Origin: an uncultured bacterium
GTDB taxonomy: Bacteria; Cyanobacteriota; Vampirovibrionia; Gastranaerophilales; Gastranaerophilaceae
Assembly: GCA_902803265.1 (NCBI GenBank)
Contig: CADCPD010000185.1
Span: forward strand, 1-12,828
Direction: 5' to 3'
DNA length: 12,828 nt
Numbering within the stretch: the stretch's first letter is position 1; each line of letters begins with the position of its first letter. The translations under genes were made by a program, and so were the position numbers. Below the pieces are notes generated by a model, which worked only from the letters and a program-made list of their open reading frames with translations, was not told the DNA's origin and ran no database searches. Positions 1-5,804 of the stretch are shown here, piece by piece.

Positions 1-282
1 ATTTACTGTTTTGTTTAAATTTTTGATAATAAATGCTCTTTCTTTTTCATCAATTTTAACATCATGCAAAGTACTTTCAACTGCATTTTGTAAATTAGAT
101 GCTACATCTTCGACATATGCAATATGTTTATTTAAAGTTTCAATATTGTAATGAATTTGATTCGTTACAACTTGATTTTGCAAATCCCTATATTTTATAT
201 TGACATTCACCATATACGTTAATAACGCAATAAAATTCATTGTTGAAAATATTAAAATTAATATAAAAAATCTTCTCTTCAT
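1..282 (-). CDS. Membrane-anchored sensor-like protein, N-terminal part (runs off left edge)
   Basis: The first 94 residues of a protein are visible; the rest lies outside the window. It starts MKRRFFILILIF, a positively charged N-terminus followed by one hydrophobic helix (about residues 5-25), which looks like an uncleaved membrane anchor. The following stretch (about 26-94) is polar and predicted helical, rich in Asn, Glu and His, with patterns such as HIAYVEDVASNLQNAVE that resemble the first long helix of extracytoplasmic dCache/PDC sensor domains found in chemoreceptors, histidine kinases and cyclic-di-GMP enzymes. That family guess is inference, since no signalling domain is visible. 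The start was chosen because it gives the charged-then-hydrophobic layout; no clear Shine-Dalgarno precedes it. It is divergent from the next gene. Confidence 0.75.
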   Translation of the reverse strand, partial: MKRRFFILILIFSTMNFIALLTYMVNVNIKYRDLQNQVVTNQIHYNIETLNKHIAYVEDVASNLQNAVESTLHDVKIDEKERAFIIKNLNKTVN

Positions 283-291
283 AATAGAGTT

Positions 292-319
292 ATTATAATC
301 GTTCAAACCTTTTCGTAAA
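292..319 (-). promoter_or_regulatory. Possible promoter of the left-edge sensor gene
   Basis: On the minus strand a perfect TATAAT lies at 292-297, with a TTTACG -35-like box at 314-319, separated by 16 bases. The expected transcription start would be only a few bases before the ATG at 282, so the mRNA would be nearly leaderless, in keeping with the missing Shine-Dalgarno. In DNA this AT-rich a chance match is possible. Confidence 0.3.
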
Positions 320-428
320 GAAAATAATTTCTATTTTATAGCTATATTACAAAGTTATTGTAAAATGATAACGTTTATAAAAAATTTTTCTAAATTTTTC
401 ATAAATAAAAATATGATTATTATTGAAT

Positions 429-457
429 TTGAAGCAGCAATTGTTAAGAAATATAAA
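429..457 (+). promoter_or_regulatory. Sigma70-type promoter for the 11-mer repeat protein
   Basis: TTGAAG at 429-434 and TATAAA at 452-457 are separated by exactly 17 bases, matching the consensus at 4 and 5 of 6 positions. The expected start near 464 gives a leader of about 64 bases before the ATG at 528. This also argues against a start at the in-frame TTG at 423, which would lie upstream of the transcript. Confidence 0.5.
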
Positions 458-527
458 GTTGATTAATAAAATGTTCATCCTTTGGAATAAGAAAAGTGTA
501 AGTTTTACAAAAAAAAAGGAGAGCATT

Positions 528-1598
528 ATGAACACAAGAATTAACAATTTAAAACCTACTGATTTAACCCAATACAACATGATGCTCCCAAAAGACAAAC
601 TTCCACAATATGAAAACATAGACAAAACTCCAAACTATACAAATAATTCTATTTCAAGAAATGTATATGATAACAAGGCTAAAATTCAAGAAGCAGCAAA
701 CTATGTTGCGCAAACAGAAGCTGCAAATACACCTAAAAATAAAAAAGTAAAGGTTGTATCAACAGCAGCAAAAACTGAAAATTCAAAAGAAGCTGAAGAA
801 CATAACACTTCTGATAAATCAACATTAACAGATGTTGGTGGAGTTCTTGCTAAAGAAAGTCTTTACAGATTAACTACAAAGGCCTTCTTAAAACCAAATC
901 CTTATTTGGTTGCCTTAAGCTTATTAGGTGTTGATCCGGAAGAAGATGGCAACGCATTAAAAAAAGGAGCAGAAACTGGAGAAATAGGTGATTTTGCAGG
1001 AGATTATAATAACTATTTCAATGGTATGTCTGATAGAGCTTCTCAATCTTATTTAAATGCAGCATTAGAAGGATTTAGCTTACCTGCTAATGTTATATCT
1101 ATCGGCTTGCAAGACTGTTTACAAACAGTTGGTGTCGGATTGTCTAAAGTATTAGGTAAAAGTCCAACTGTATTTATTGGTTCAAGTATAGCTGCTGCTG
1201 GTACGGCATTAAACGCTATGGGGGATATAGCAGCAGATTCATTAAAAGGAACAGTTGGAGTTTTCAAAAATCTATTTACCGGTGACTTTGACGGCGTAGC
1301 AGATTCTGCAACAGACATCTACAACGGAGTAAAAGACAGCGCTGTAAATGTTGCAAATGCAGTAGCAGATGTTGCAACAGATGGCGCAGATGTTGTTGTC
1401 GATGCCGGTGAAGAAGTTGCAGATATTGCAACTGATGCTGCGAATGAAGTTGTTGATGTTGCAGAAGATGTTGGTAACGGTGTTGTTGACGCTGCTGAAA
1501 CAGTTGGCAATGGTGTTGCTGATGCTGCTGAAGAAGTTGGCGATGCAATAAGTGACGCAGCTGATGAGGTCGGAGACTTTTTTGACAGTATATTTTAA
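528..1598 (+). CDS. Protein of unknown function with acidic 11-residue C-terminal repeats
   Basis: I do not recognise this 356-residue protein. The start at ATG 528 is set by an AAGGAGAG Shine-Dalgarno 6-7 bases upstream; the frame is open back to a TTG at 423 but that lacks a ribosome site. Residues 1-100 are hydrophilic and Asn/Lys/Thr-rich without a signal peptide. Residues 100-250 are Ala/Gly/Leu-rich and could hold buried or membrane-associated helices (for example 213-235). From about residue 255 the sequence is nearly all Ala, Val, Asp, Glu and Gly, and from 293 it falls into 11-residue units such as VGNGVVDAAET, VGNGVADAAEE and VGDAISDAADE, ending FFDSIF. Hydrophobic residues recur at unit positions 1, 5, 6, 8 and 9, which predicts an amphipathic hendecad helix or coiled coil. 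It has its own promoter and terminator and so appears monocistronic. A surface, membrane-binding or stress-protective role is possible but unproven. Confidence 0.85.
   Translation: MNTRINNLKPTDLTQYNMMLPKDKLPQYENIDKTPNYTNNSISRNVYDNKAKIQEAANYVAQTEAANTPKNKKVKVVSTAAKTENSKEAEEHNTSDKSTLTDVGGVLAKESLYRLTTKAFLKPNPYLVALSLLGVDPEEDGNALKKGAETGEIGDFAGDYNNYFNGMSDRASQSYLNAALEGFSLPANVISIGLQDCLQTVGVGLSKVLGKSPTVFIGSSIAAAGTALNAMGDIAADSLKGTVGVFKNLFTGDFDGVADSATDIYNGVKDSAVNVANAVADVATDGADVVVDAGEEVADIATDAANEVVDVAEDVGNGVVDAAETVGNGVADAAEEVGDAISDAADEVGDFFDSIF
1404..1595 (+). repeat. Tandem imperfect 33-bp (11-codon) repeats
   Basis: Five in-frame 11-codon units plus a partial sixth encode residues 293-356. The units at 1470-1502, 1503-1535 and 1536-1568 each begin GTTGG, and the first two are near-identical in DNA, which suggests recent duplication. 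Earlier units (1404-1436, 1437-1469) have drifted more. The GCT/GTT/GAT-rich composition is richer in G and C than its surroundings and opens long spurious reading frames on the opposite strand. Confidence 0.8.
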
Positions 1599-1640
1599 AA
1601 AATAATATTTTCGCAATTATACCAATAACTAACTTGCAAG

Positions 1641-1679
1641 TTAAGTCTTCACCGTATAGTGAAGACTTAATATTTTTTT
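1641..1679 (+). terminator. Intrinsic terminator of the repeat-protein gene
   Basis: A perfect 12-bp stem (TTAAGTCTTCAC at 1641-1652 with its complement at 1659-1670) closes a 6-base loop, CGTATA, and is followed by TATTTTTTT. It lies about 40 bases after the stop codon. The left side has no A-tract, so it should act on the plus strand only. Confidence 0.92.
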
Positions 1680-1721
1680 ATAGTAAATATAAAATTGTTG
1701 AGTTTTGAGTATAAAAATCAC

Positions 1722-1758
1722 AAAAGCTAAAATGATTTATAATCAATTTAGCCTTTTT
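1722..1758. terminator. Bidirectional terminator between convergent genes
   Basis: A 12-bp stem with one A-A mismatch (1726-1737 with 1741-1752) and a 3-base loop, TAT, is flanked by AAAA on the left and TTTTT on the right. It therefore has a U-tract in either direction. It lies 30 bases beyond the stop of the minus-strand 72-residue gene and behind the first terminator of the plus-strand gene. Confidence 0.7.
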
Positions 1759-1787
1759 AAGTTGAAACCTTTATTTAGTTAAATTAC

Positions 1788-2006
1788 TCAAACAATAATA
1801 TTTATATTTTCACCAATAGGAATTTGTTTGTCTTGTTCAGCCATTGCTTTGATTTGACTGGTTAGAGCTTTCATCGAAAAAGCAGGCATAACATCGGTTA
1901 AGATATTAACCTTATTATGATTATTTGAAAATCCTTGTATTGGAGATAGTTGTTGTATAGTTTGAAAATTTTGAATCAGATTTTTAGAATTTAAATAATT
2001 AACCAT
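1788..2006 (-). CDS. Small protein of unknown function (72 aa)
   Basis: The reading frame encodes 72 residues, begins MVNYLNSKNLIQNF and ends NINIIV. It has no signal peptide, membrane helix or motif that I recognise. It is rich in Asn, Gln, Ile and Lys, with a short region around residues 40-55 (AFSMKALTSQIKAMAEQ) that could form one amphipathic helix. Two things support it as a real gene: an AGGAG Shine-Dalgarno 8 bases before the ATG, and a strong hairpin terminator about 30 bases after the stop. It stands alone, with no gene close enough to share a transcript. A lineage-specific protein is most likely. Confidence 0.65.
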   Translation of the reverse strand: MVNYLNSKNLIQNFQTIQQLSPIQGFSNNHNKVNILTDVMPAFSMKALTSQIKAMAEQDKQIPIGENINIIV

Positions 2007-2014
2007 TTATGATG

Positions 2015-2019
2015 CTCCT
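2015..2019 (-). promoter_or_regulatory. Shine-Dalgarno site of the 72-aa gene
   Basis: On the minus strand the sequence AGGAG is followed by 8 bases and then ATG at 2006. It is one of the clearest ribosome sites in the window and is the main reason to accept this short gene. Confidence 0.7.
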
Positions 2020-2315
2020 ATTTACTACAGTATTTAAATTCCAACAATCCAAAATTAGGTGCACAGACTTAACATTTCTTAATATTTTATAGCTTAAATG
2101 TACTTATAGCTTAATTTTTAAATTTAAAGTTTTTGAAAATATTTTTGATTAAAAATATAACAAATAAAAAAGACCTTTTAAGATATCTTTTTATTATGAA
2201 TCAATATTTTATACCTTAGTATCGTGATATAAACATTAAATTTGAGTAGTTATGATTAATATTTAAAAAATTTATAAAAAAATAATTTTTGGTAAATTTA
2301 TACTTAAGTAAAACT
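2020..2315. other. AT-rich intergenic stretch without a convincing gene
   Basis: About 300 bases lie between the 72-residue gene and the glycosyltransferase stop. They are extremely AT-rich and I see no coding frame with a ribosome site. A weak hairpin lies at 2167-2192 and a short palindrome, TACTTAAGTA, at 2301-2310. The promoter of the 72-residue gene should lie in the left part, but no box pair stands out. Confidence 0.6.
2160..2192 (-). terminator. Weak candidate terminator of the SDR-glycosyltransferase unit
   Basis: On the minus strand AAAAAGA (2186-2192) can pair with TCTTTTT (2167-2173) around a 12-base loop, and the right arm runs on into TTATTTG. The stem is nearly all A-T and lies some 120 bases beyond the stop codon, so this is only the best of poor candidates. 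Confidence 0.3.
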
Positions 2316-3428
2316 TTAATCAAAGGTATTTGTAAAAAAACTTACCAATAATACCGGATTTATTCTTAATAGTTTTAAAGTTTTAGATATAACATAAGCC
2401 AGCATAGGACAAGTTATTTCTGTTTCCATAATCTTATAATTCATTTTACTTCTGTTTTTTGCATACATATTATTCTTGTCAACAATCCACAATAATTTTA
2501 TATATTTTTTCATTAAATCCATAACTTTACATCTTGTTGAATAAGATATATTAGTAGATGAAAACATAGTAACACCAACATATGCAATAAGTTCTCTAAG
2601 CTCTATTTTTGAAAGATATTGTGAAGTTTTTATTGTTTCTATAATATTTAAAATTCCTTCAACACAATTTAAGATATCGGCATCTGTACGATTTAAATTG
2701 TTAATTATACTGTCCTCATTAAGGTGATAGTAGTACCCTAAAACATGGGGTTGAACACATACGGACTTTGAATGTTTTATAACTTCAGATACAAATAAAA
2801 AGTCCTCAAACACCTGAATATCTTCATTAAAGGAAATATGATGTTCTTTTATAAAATCAAAATCAAACATTTTCCCTGTAACGAAAACTGCTTGTTCAAA
2901 AGGAATAATATTGGCATTTTTATCAATATTATAAACGATTTCTTTATCTATTATTGTTTCAAGTTCATTATATTTTATGCTTACAATATTATGGTCATCA
3001 CGTATATTTTTACGGGCATAAGAAACAAACTGTACGTTATTATTTCTCATATATTGCAAAGAGTCTTTAATAAAATTTTCTTTTAAAGCATCATCATCAT
3101 CTAAAAAAGTTACATATTTATTAGTTACAAATTGCATACCATAGTTTCTTGGACTGGAAGCAGAATGTTTTCTGTTATTCAACTTTAAAAGTTTAACATT
3201 ATCATAATTTTTTACTAAATTATTTATTTCATTAAAAAATTGCTCATTAGTATTATGAACAACAATAATGACCTCTATATTATTAAATCCAAATGTTTGA
3301 TTTTTGATTGAATCAAAGCATCGCAAAAAATACTTTATATTCGGTTTATGCGTAGGAATAATAACCGAAACCATCATATTATCAGTTGCTGATTTTTTAA
3401 AATCATTTTGAAGTAATGCTTGTGCCAT
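2316..3428 (-). CDS. Family 2 glycosyltransferase (GT-A fold)
   Basis: This 370-residue protein would transfer a sugar from a nucleotide-sugar donor at the cytoplasmic face, typically to a surface glycan or lipid. The GT2 hallmarks are in order: the opening strand VSVIIPTHKP (residues 20-29), a second nucleotide-binding strand around 51-58 (IEVIIVVH), SSPRNYGM (91-98), the metal-binding DxD as FLDDDD (108-113), and a likely catalytic-base ED at 208-209 in VFEDFLF. The last third (about 240-370) is family-variable and mostly helical, with no clear membrane helix. The start has only a weak ribosome site; Met18 or Met19, just before the first strand, is an alternative. It follows the SDR gene by 20 bases on the same strand, so the two are probably cotranscribed. 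Donor and acceptor cannot be read from the sequence. Confidence 0.9.
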   Translation of the reverse strand: MAQALLQNDFKKSATDNMMVSVIIPTHKPNIKYFLRCFDSIKNQTFGFNNIEVIIVVHNTNEQFFNEINNLVKNYDNVKLLKLNNRKHSASSPRNYGMQFVTNKYVTFLDDDDALKENFIKDSLQYMRNNNVQFVSYARKNIRDDHNIVSIKYNELETIIDKEIVYNIDKNANIIPFEQAVFVTGKMFDFDFIKEHHISFNEDIQVFEDFLFVSEVIKHSKSVCVQPHVLGYYYHLNEDSIINNLNRTDADILNCVEGILNIIETIKTSQYLSKIELRELIAYVGVTMFSSTNISYSTRCKVMDLMKKYIKLLWIVDKNNMYAKNRSKMNYKIMETEITCPMLAYVISKTLKLLRINPVLLVSFFTNTFD

Positions 3429-3448
3429 TATTTTAAATCTTTCATGTT

Positions 3449-4555
3449 TTATTTTAACAACTCTGGATTATGTTCTTTATAATATGCATGTACCATTTTT
3501 CTTAAAAAATCTAAATCCAATTTCCAATCAAGAACTTCTTTACCCAACGCATTTATAACGTTTGTATTATCGAAAGTTATATTAGATTTAAAATAAGGTA
3601 GCAAATCATCAAGCATACGTTGAACTAAATTTTCCTCTTTTGAAGGATTTTCAACATCATCAACCAGACAAAGACCTGTTGTTTGTAGAGCGTCGCATAC
3701 TGTGGTTGCAATCATTTGTGTTGAAACAGGAGACATTCCTGTTAAATGATATGTTCTGTTACAAACTGGTAGGACAAATAATTTTGCTATTGTTTGCTGA
3801 ACGTAGTCTTGAGGGACAAAGTATATTTTATCAGATGTTCCTGCTGCAATTCTCAAATTTGTACTAAATTGACCATTTAATGGTAATCCTGCTTTCTTAC
3901 AGCCGTTTATTTTTACCTTAGCTAAAAATTCAAGTATTCGATAAAACGCAAGAGGTTTTCTTATTACCCCATCAGAAAGTTTACCTACTATAATTGCCGG
4001 ACGATATATTGTATAGTTAAAACCTGATTCTCTTACAAGCTTTTCACTATCAAATTTACTTTTTTCATACGAATTATTCCAATCTGTAGCAGGCATTGAA
4101 TCTTCCATTACAATCCCGTTACTTTTACCTGCAACATAAGCTGTTCCTACATAGTGGAAGGTTTTTAATCCAAGTTTTTTTGCAAGAGATAGAGCAGATT
4201 TAGTACCATAAAAATTAGTATTGTATGTTTTTTTATCAGGATCTTTTCCTAAATTAACACTGGCAGCACAGTGAAAGAATGTATCATAAGGACCCTTTGA
4301 TAACATTTCAGTTTCAGGAAAATCTTCAAGAGTTCCTTCAACTATTTCAATACGAGAAAGTAATTCTTCAGCATCTGTTTTATTATCCATTTCGCATTGT
4401 TCTTTTATTATTTCTTTAGTTCTGTCGAGTCCTGACTTATTTCCAAAACTTCTGCTAAGAGAGACAATAGAATAATCCGGATTATTTCTTAATAAATTTG
4501 TTGCGAATCCTGCACCTACAAGACCTGTAATTCCAGTCATTAAAATTTTCTTCAT
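3449..4555 (-). CDS. Extended SDR oxidoreductase, thioester-reductase-like (NAD_binding_4 type)
   Basis: This 368-residue NAD(P)-dependent enzyme has the Rossmann motif TGITGLVG (residues 7-14), a catalytic Thr in YVGTAYVAG (around 138) and the YxxxK pair Y163/K167 in SYEKSK, followed by YRPAIIVG. The stretch FHCAASVNLGKD (94-105) resembles the AAsVnF region of fatty acyl reductases and the terminal reductase domains of carboxylic acid reductases and NRPS enzymes, more than sugar epimerases. It is a stand-alone domain with no carrier or adenylation domain, so a sugar or lipid intermediate is equally possible as substrate. The ATG at 4555 is preferred, being preceded by AAGGGATAGGA; the frame extends to a TTG at 4573 inside that ribosome-binding region. 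It is the first gene of a unit with the glycosyltransferase. Confidence 0.88.
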   Translation of the reverse strand: MKKILMTGITGLVGAGFATNLLRNNPDYSIVSLSRSFGNKSGLDRTKEIIKEQCEMDNKTDAEELLSRIEIVEGTLEDFPETEMLSKGPYDTFFHCAASVNLGKDPDKKTYNTNFYGTKSALSLAKKLGLKTFHYVGTAYVAGKSNGIVMEDSMPATDWNNSYEKSKFDSEKLVRESGFNYTIYRPAIIVGKLSDGVIRKPLAFYRILEFLAKVKINGCKKAGLPLNGQFSTNLRIAAGTSDKIYFVPQDYVQQTIAKLFVLPVCNRTYHLTGMSPVSTQMIATTVCDALQTTGLCLVDDVENPSKEENLVQRMLDDLLPYFKSNITFDNTNVINALGKEVLDWKLDLDFLRKMVHAYYKEHNPELLK

Positions 4556-4584
4556 ATATCCTATCCCTTCCAATTCCTTTTATT

Positions 4585-4611
4585 ATTATACATTAAAAAA
4601 TTAAATAACAA
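4585..4611 (-). promoter_or_regulatory. Promoter of the SDR-glycosyltransferase unit
   Basis: On the minus strand a perfect TATAAT (4585-4590) follows TTGTTA (4606-4611) with a 15-base spacer, shorter than ideal. The expected leader is about 20-25 bases and contains the AAGGGATAGGA ribosome site before the ATG at 4555. Confidence 0.5.
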
Positions 4612-4662
4612 CTTTGTGATATATTTTAACAAATAATTTTCAAGATAATGGTATAAAGATAA

Positions 4663-4926
4663 AGCATTATATACACAGAAGGAAAAGAATTAAACAAAGA
4701 TTTTCAGCAATTTGTTACTTATAATACAGTTAAGCTATCTTTGAAAATAAGTAAATTATCAAAGCTATATGGTAGTTACAATAAAAATATCAATACAATG
4801 ACAATAAATATTGAAACCATAAAAGCAAGCAAAAACTGCGTTAATTATGTTATTTATAACGAATTGTACCATTGTATGTATTTTTCACAGAATAAAATTT
4901 GTATTAAACGAATTCTTTTTAGATAA
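4663..4926 (+). pseudogene. Decayed remnant of a YgjP-type (COG1451) metallopeptidase
   Basis: An open stretch of 87 codons reads like the conserved C-terminal core of YgjP/DUF45 zinc metallopeptidases, with the key residues lost. In functional members a KxxWGSC motif is followed by N-x-x-L and then YVxxHELxH. Here KLSKLYGSYNKN (YGSY at 4768-4779) stands for K(S/T)RWGSC, and NYVIYNELYH (NELYH at 4858-4872) stands for YVIxHELxH: the first zinc-ligand His is Asn, while the Glu and second His remain. The usual N-terminal 100-150 residues are missing, with several stops upstream at 4627-4662. There is no convincing start or ribosome site; the nearest start is a TTG at 4741. Zinc binding and proteolysis should be abolished. 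Assignment is by recalled motif similarity, so it needs a profile search. Confidence 0.6.
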
Positions 4927-4940
4927 ATCAAAATTAAGCA

Positions 4941-4969
4941 TTGTTTTTTATATGAATTTGTTATATCGT
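4941..4969 (+). promoter_or_regulatory. Possible promoter of the cupin gene
   Basis: TTGTTT at 4941-4946 and TATCGT at 4964-4969 are 17 bases apart. The -10 box is a weak match. The leader would be about 34 bases and includes AAGGA 9-10 bases before the ATG at 5010. Confidence 0.3.
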
Positions 4970-5009
4970 AATTCTTAGTTTAAGACTTGAATTATAAGGA
5001 TTTAATGAT

Positions 5010-5426
5010 ATGAATAAAGCCGTAAAATTGATAATTGTTCTCTTTGTAATGATTTTGTGTGTAACAAATTCAGCATATTCCGCTGAAAAAGAAGTACTAT
5101 TAAAAACAACATCTACTTGGGATAATGCAGAATATAAAAATTTAAAAATTAAAAACCCTGAAGTTACAGTATTAAAAATTGTTATTAATGTTGGCGAAAA
5201 ATTACCTATGCACAAACATGATTTAGTTAATATTGCTTATGTAAAAAAAGGTACTCTAACGGTTATTACGGATAAAAATAAAGAAATAACACTCCATGAA
5301 GGAGAATGCTTACCGGAATTAATAGGAAAATATCATTATGGCAAAAATACAGGAAATGAACCCGTTGAACTAATTGTATTCTATATTGGGAAAAAAGGAA
5401 CTCCACTTTCTGTAAACAGAAAGTAA
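5010..5426 (+). CDS. Exported single-domain cupin protein
   Basis: This 138-residue protein begins with a Sec signal peptide (charged MNKAVK, a hydrophobic core at about 6-20, likely cleavage after SAYSA near residue 25), so it acts outside the cytoplasmic membrane. Residues 50-127 form one cupin_2 beta-barrel: GEKLPMHKHDLVNIAYVKKG holds the HxH pair H68/H70, and IGKYHYGKNTG holds the second-motif His H109. The Glu usually found a few residues after HxH appears to be Asn74, so the metal site, if present, would have three His ligands. Small exported cupins are often of unknown function; binding a metal or a small ligand is the safest reading. It has its own ribosome site, faces the large minus-strand operon convergently, and shows no partner gene. 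Confidence 0.85.
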   Translation: MNKAVKLIIVLFVMILCVTNSAYSAEKEVLLKTTSTWDNAEYKNLKIKNPEVTVLKIVINVGEKLPMHKHDLVNIAYVKKGTLTVITDKNKEITLHEGECLPELIGKYHYGKNTGNEPVELIVFYIGKKGTPLSVNRK

Positions 5427-5445
5427 ATAAAAACTCAAAAGAGTT
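5405..5445 (-). terminator. Paired hairpins at the convergent cupin/operon junction
   Basis: Two hairpins lie side by side. One (ACTTTCTG at 5405-5412 with CAGAAAGT at 5417-5424, loop TAAA) overlaps the cupin stop codon. The other (AACTC at 5432-5436 with GAGTT at 5441-5445, loop AAAA) lies just after it. Read on the minus strand the second is followed by TTTATTT, making it the likely terminator of the five-gene operon, about 20 bases past its last stop. Plus-strand termination of the cupin gene is less clear because the T-tract is interrupted. Confidence 0.5.
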
Positions 5446-5465
5446 AAGTGTTATTCTTTAAAATT

Positions 5466-5804
5466 TTACTCAAAATTTAATAATAGAGTGATTAAGCTCA
5501 CAACATAACATATTATTTGAACTAATGTATATTTTTTCAAAGTTTCATATTCTACGAGTTTTCCTATAATAAAAGGTGAAATTACGCATAAAAATAAAAT
5601 ACTGCTATACAAATAATGCTTTCTGAAAACTCCGTATATTAAAGCTACAATTAATGTTAGGATATATAAAAGCATACATCCTGTAATTAAATATCCGTAT
5701 ACAGCTTTAATTTTTGGTTGCTTAAAATTGTAAAAAAGCCCAATTAACAACATTATGACAGATAAGATATTTACAATAATTGCAGATATTAAAACTATAT
5801 GCAT
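5466..5804 (-). CDS. Four-helix integral membrane protein of unknown function
   Basis: This 112-residue protein is almost entirely hydrophobic, with four predicted membrane helices at about residues 3-25, 36-60, 64-82 and 92-110, joined by short loops carrying Lys and Arg (FKQPKIK, FRKHY, EYETLKK). I recognise no family; small four-helix proteins like this are often subunits or accessories of membrane enzymes or flippases. It is the last gene of the five-gene operon. Its ATG lies inside the end of the hydrolase gene, with a 10-base overlap and GAGG 4 bases before the start, so its translation is coupled to the hydrolase. The coupling suggests that the two products are made together and may cooperate at the membrane. 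Confidence 0.82.
   Translation of the reverse strand: MHIVLISAIIVNILSVIMLLIGLFYNFKQPKIKAVYGYLITGCMLLYILTLIVALIYGVFRKHYLYSSILFLCVISPFIIGKLVEYETLKKYTLVQIICYVVSLITLLLNFE

Noticed and set aside
347..625. Minus-strand 92-codon frame across the leader of the repeat protein
   Set aside because: Phe/Leu/Ile-rich translation of AT-rich leader DNA, overlapping the real gene's promoter and start, with no ribosome site.
1272..1616. Three overlapping minus-strand frames and one plus-strand frame over the repeat region, rich in Gln/His, Thr/Ser, Cys/Asn or Leu/Met
   Set aside because: Their odd compositions are the other-frame readings of the GCT/GTT/GAT repeat DNA; none has a ribosome site, and the true frame is supported by a Shine-Dalgarno and terminator.
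2838..3086. Plus-strand frame inside the glycosyltransferase gene
   Set aside because: Lies wholly opposite a gene with clear GT2 motifs and has no similarity I recognise.
4961..5215. Minus-strand 84-codon frame opposite the cupin gene
   Set aside because: Antisense to the signal peptide and cupin domain; no ribosome site or motif.
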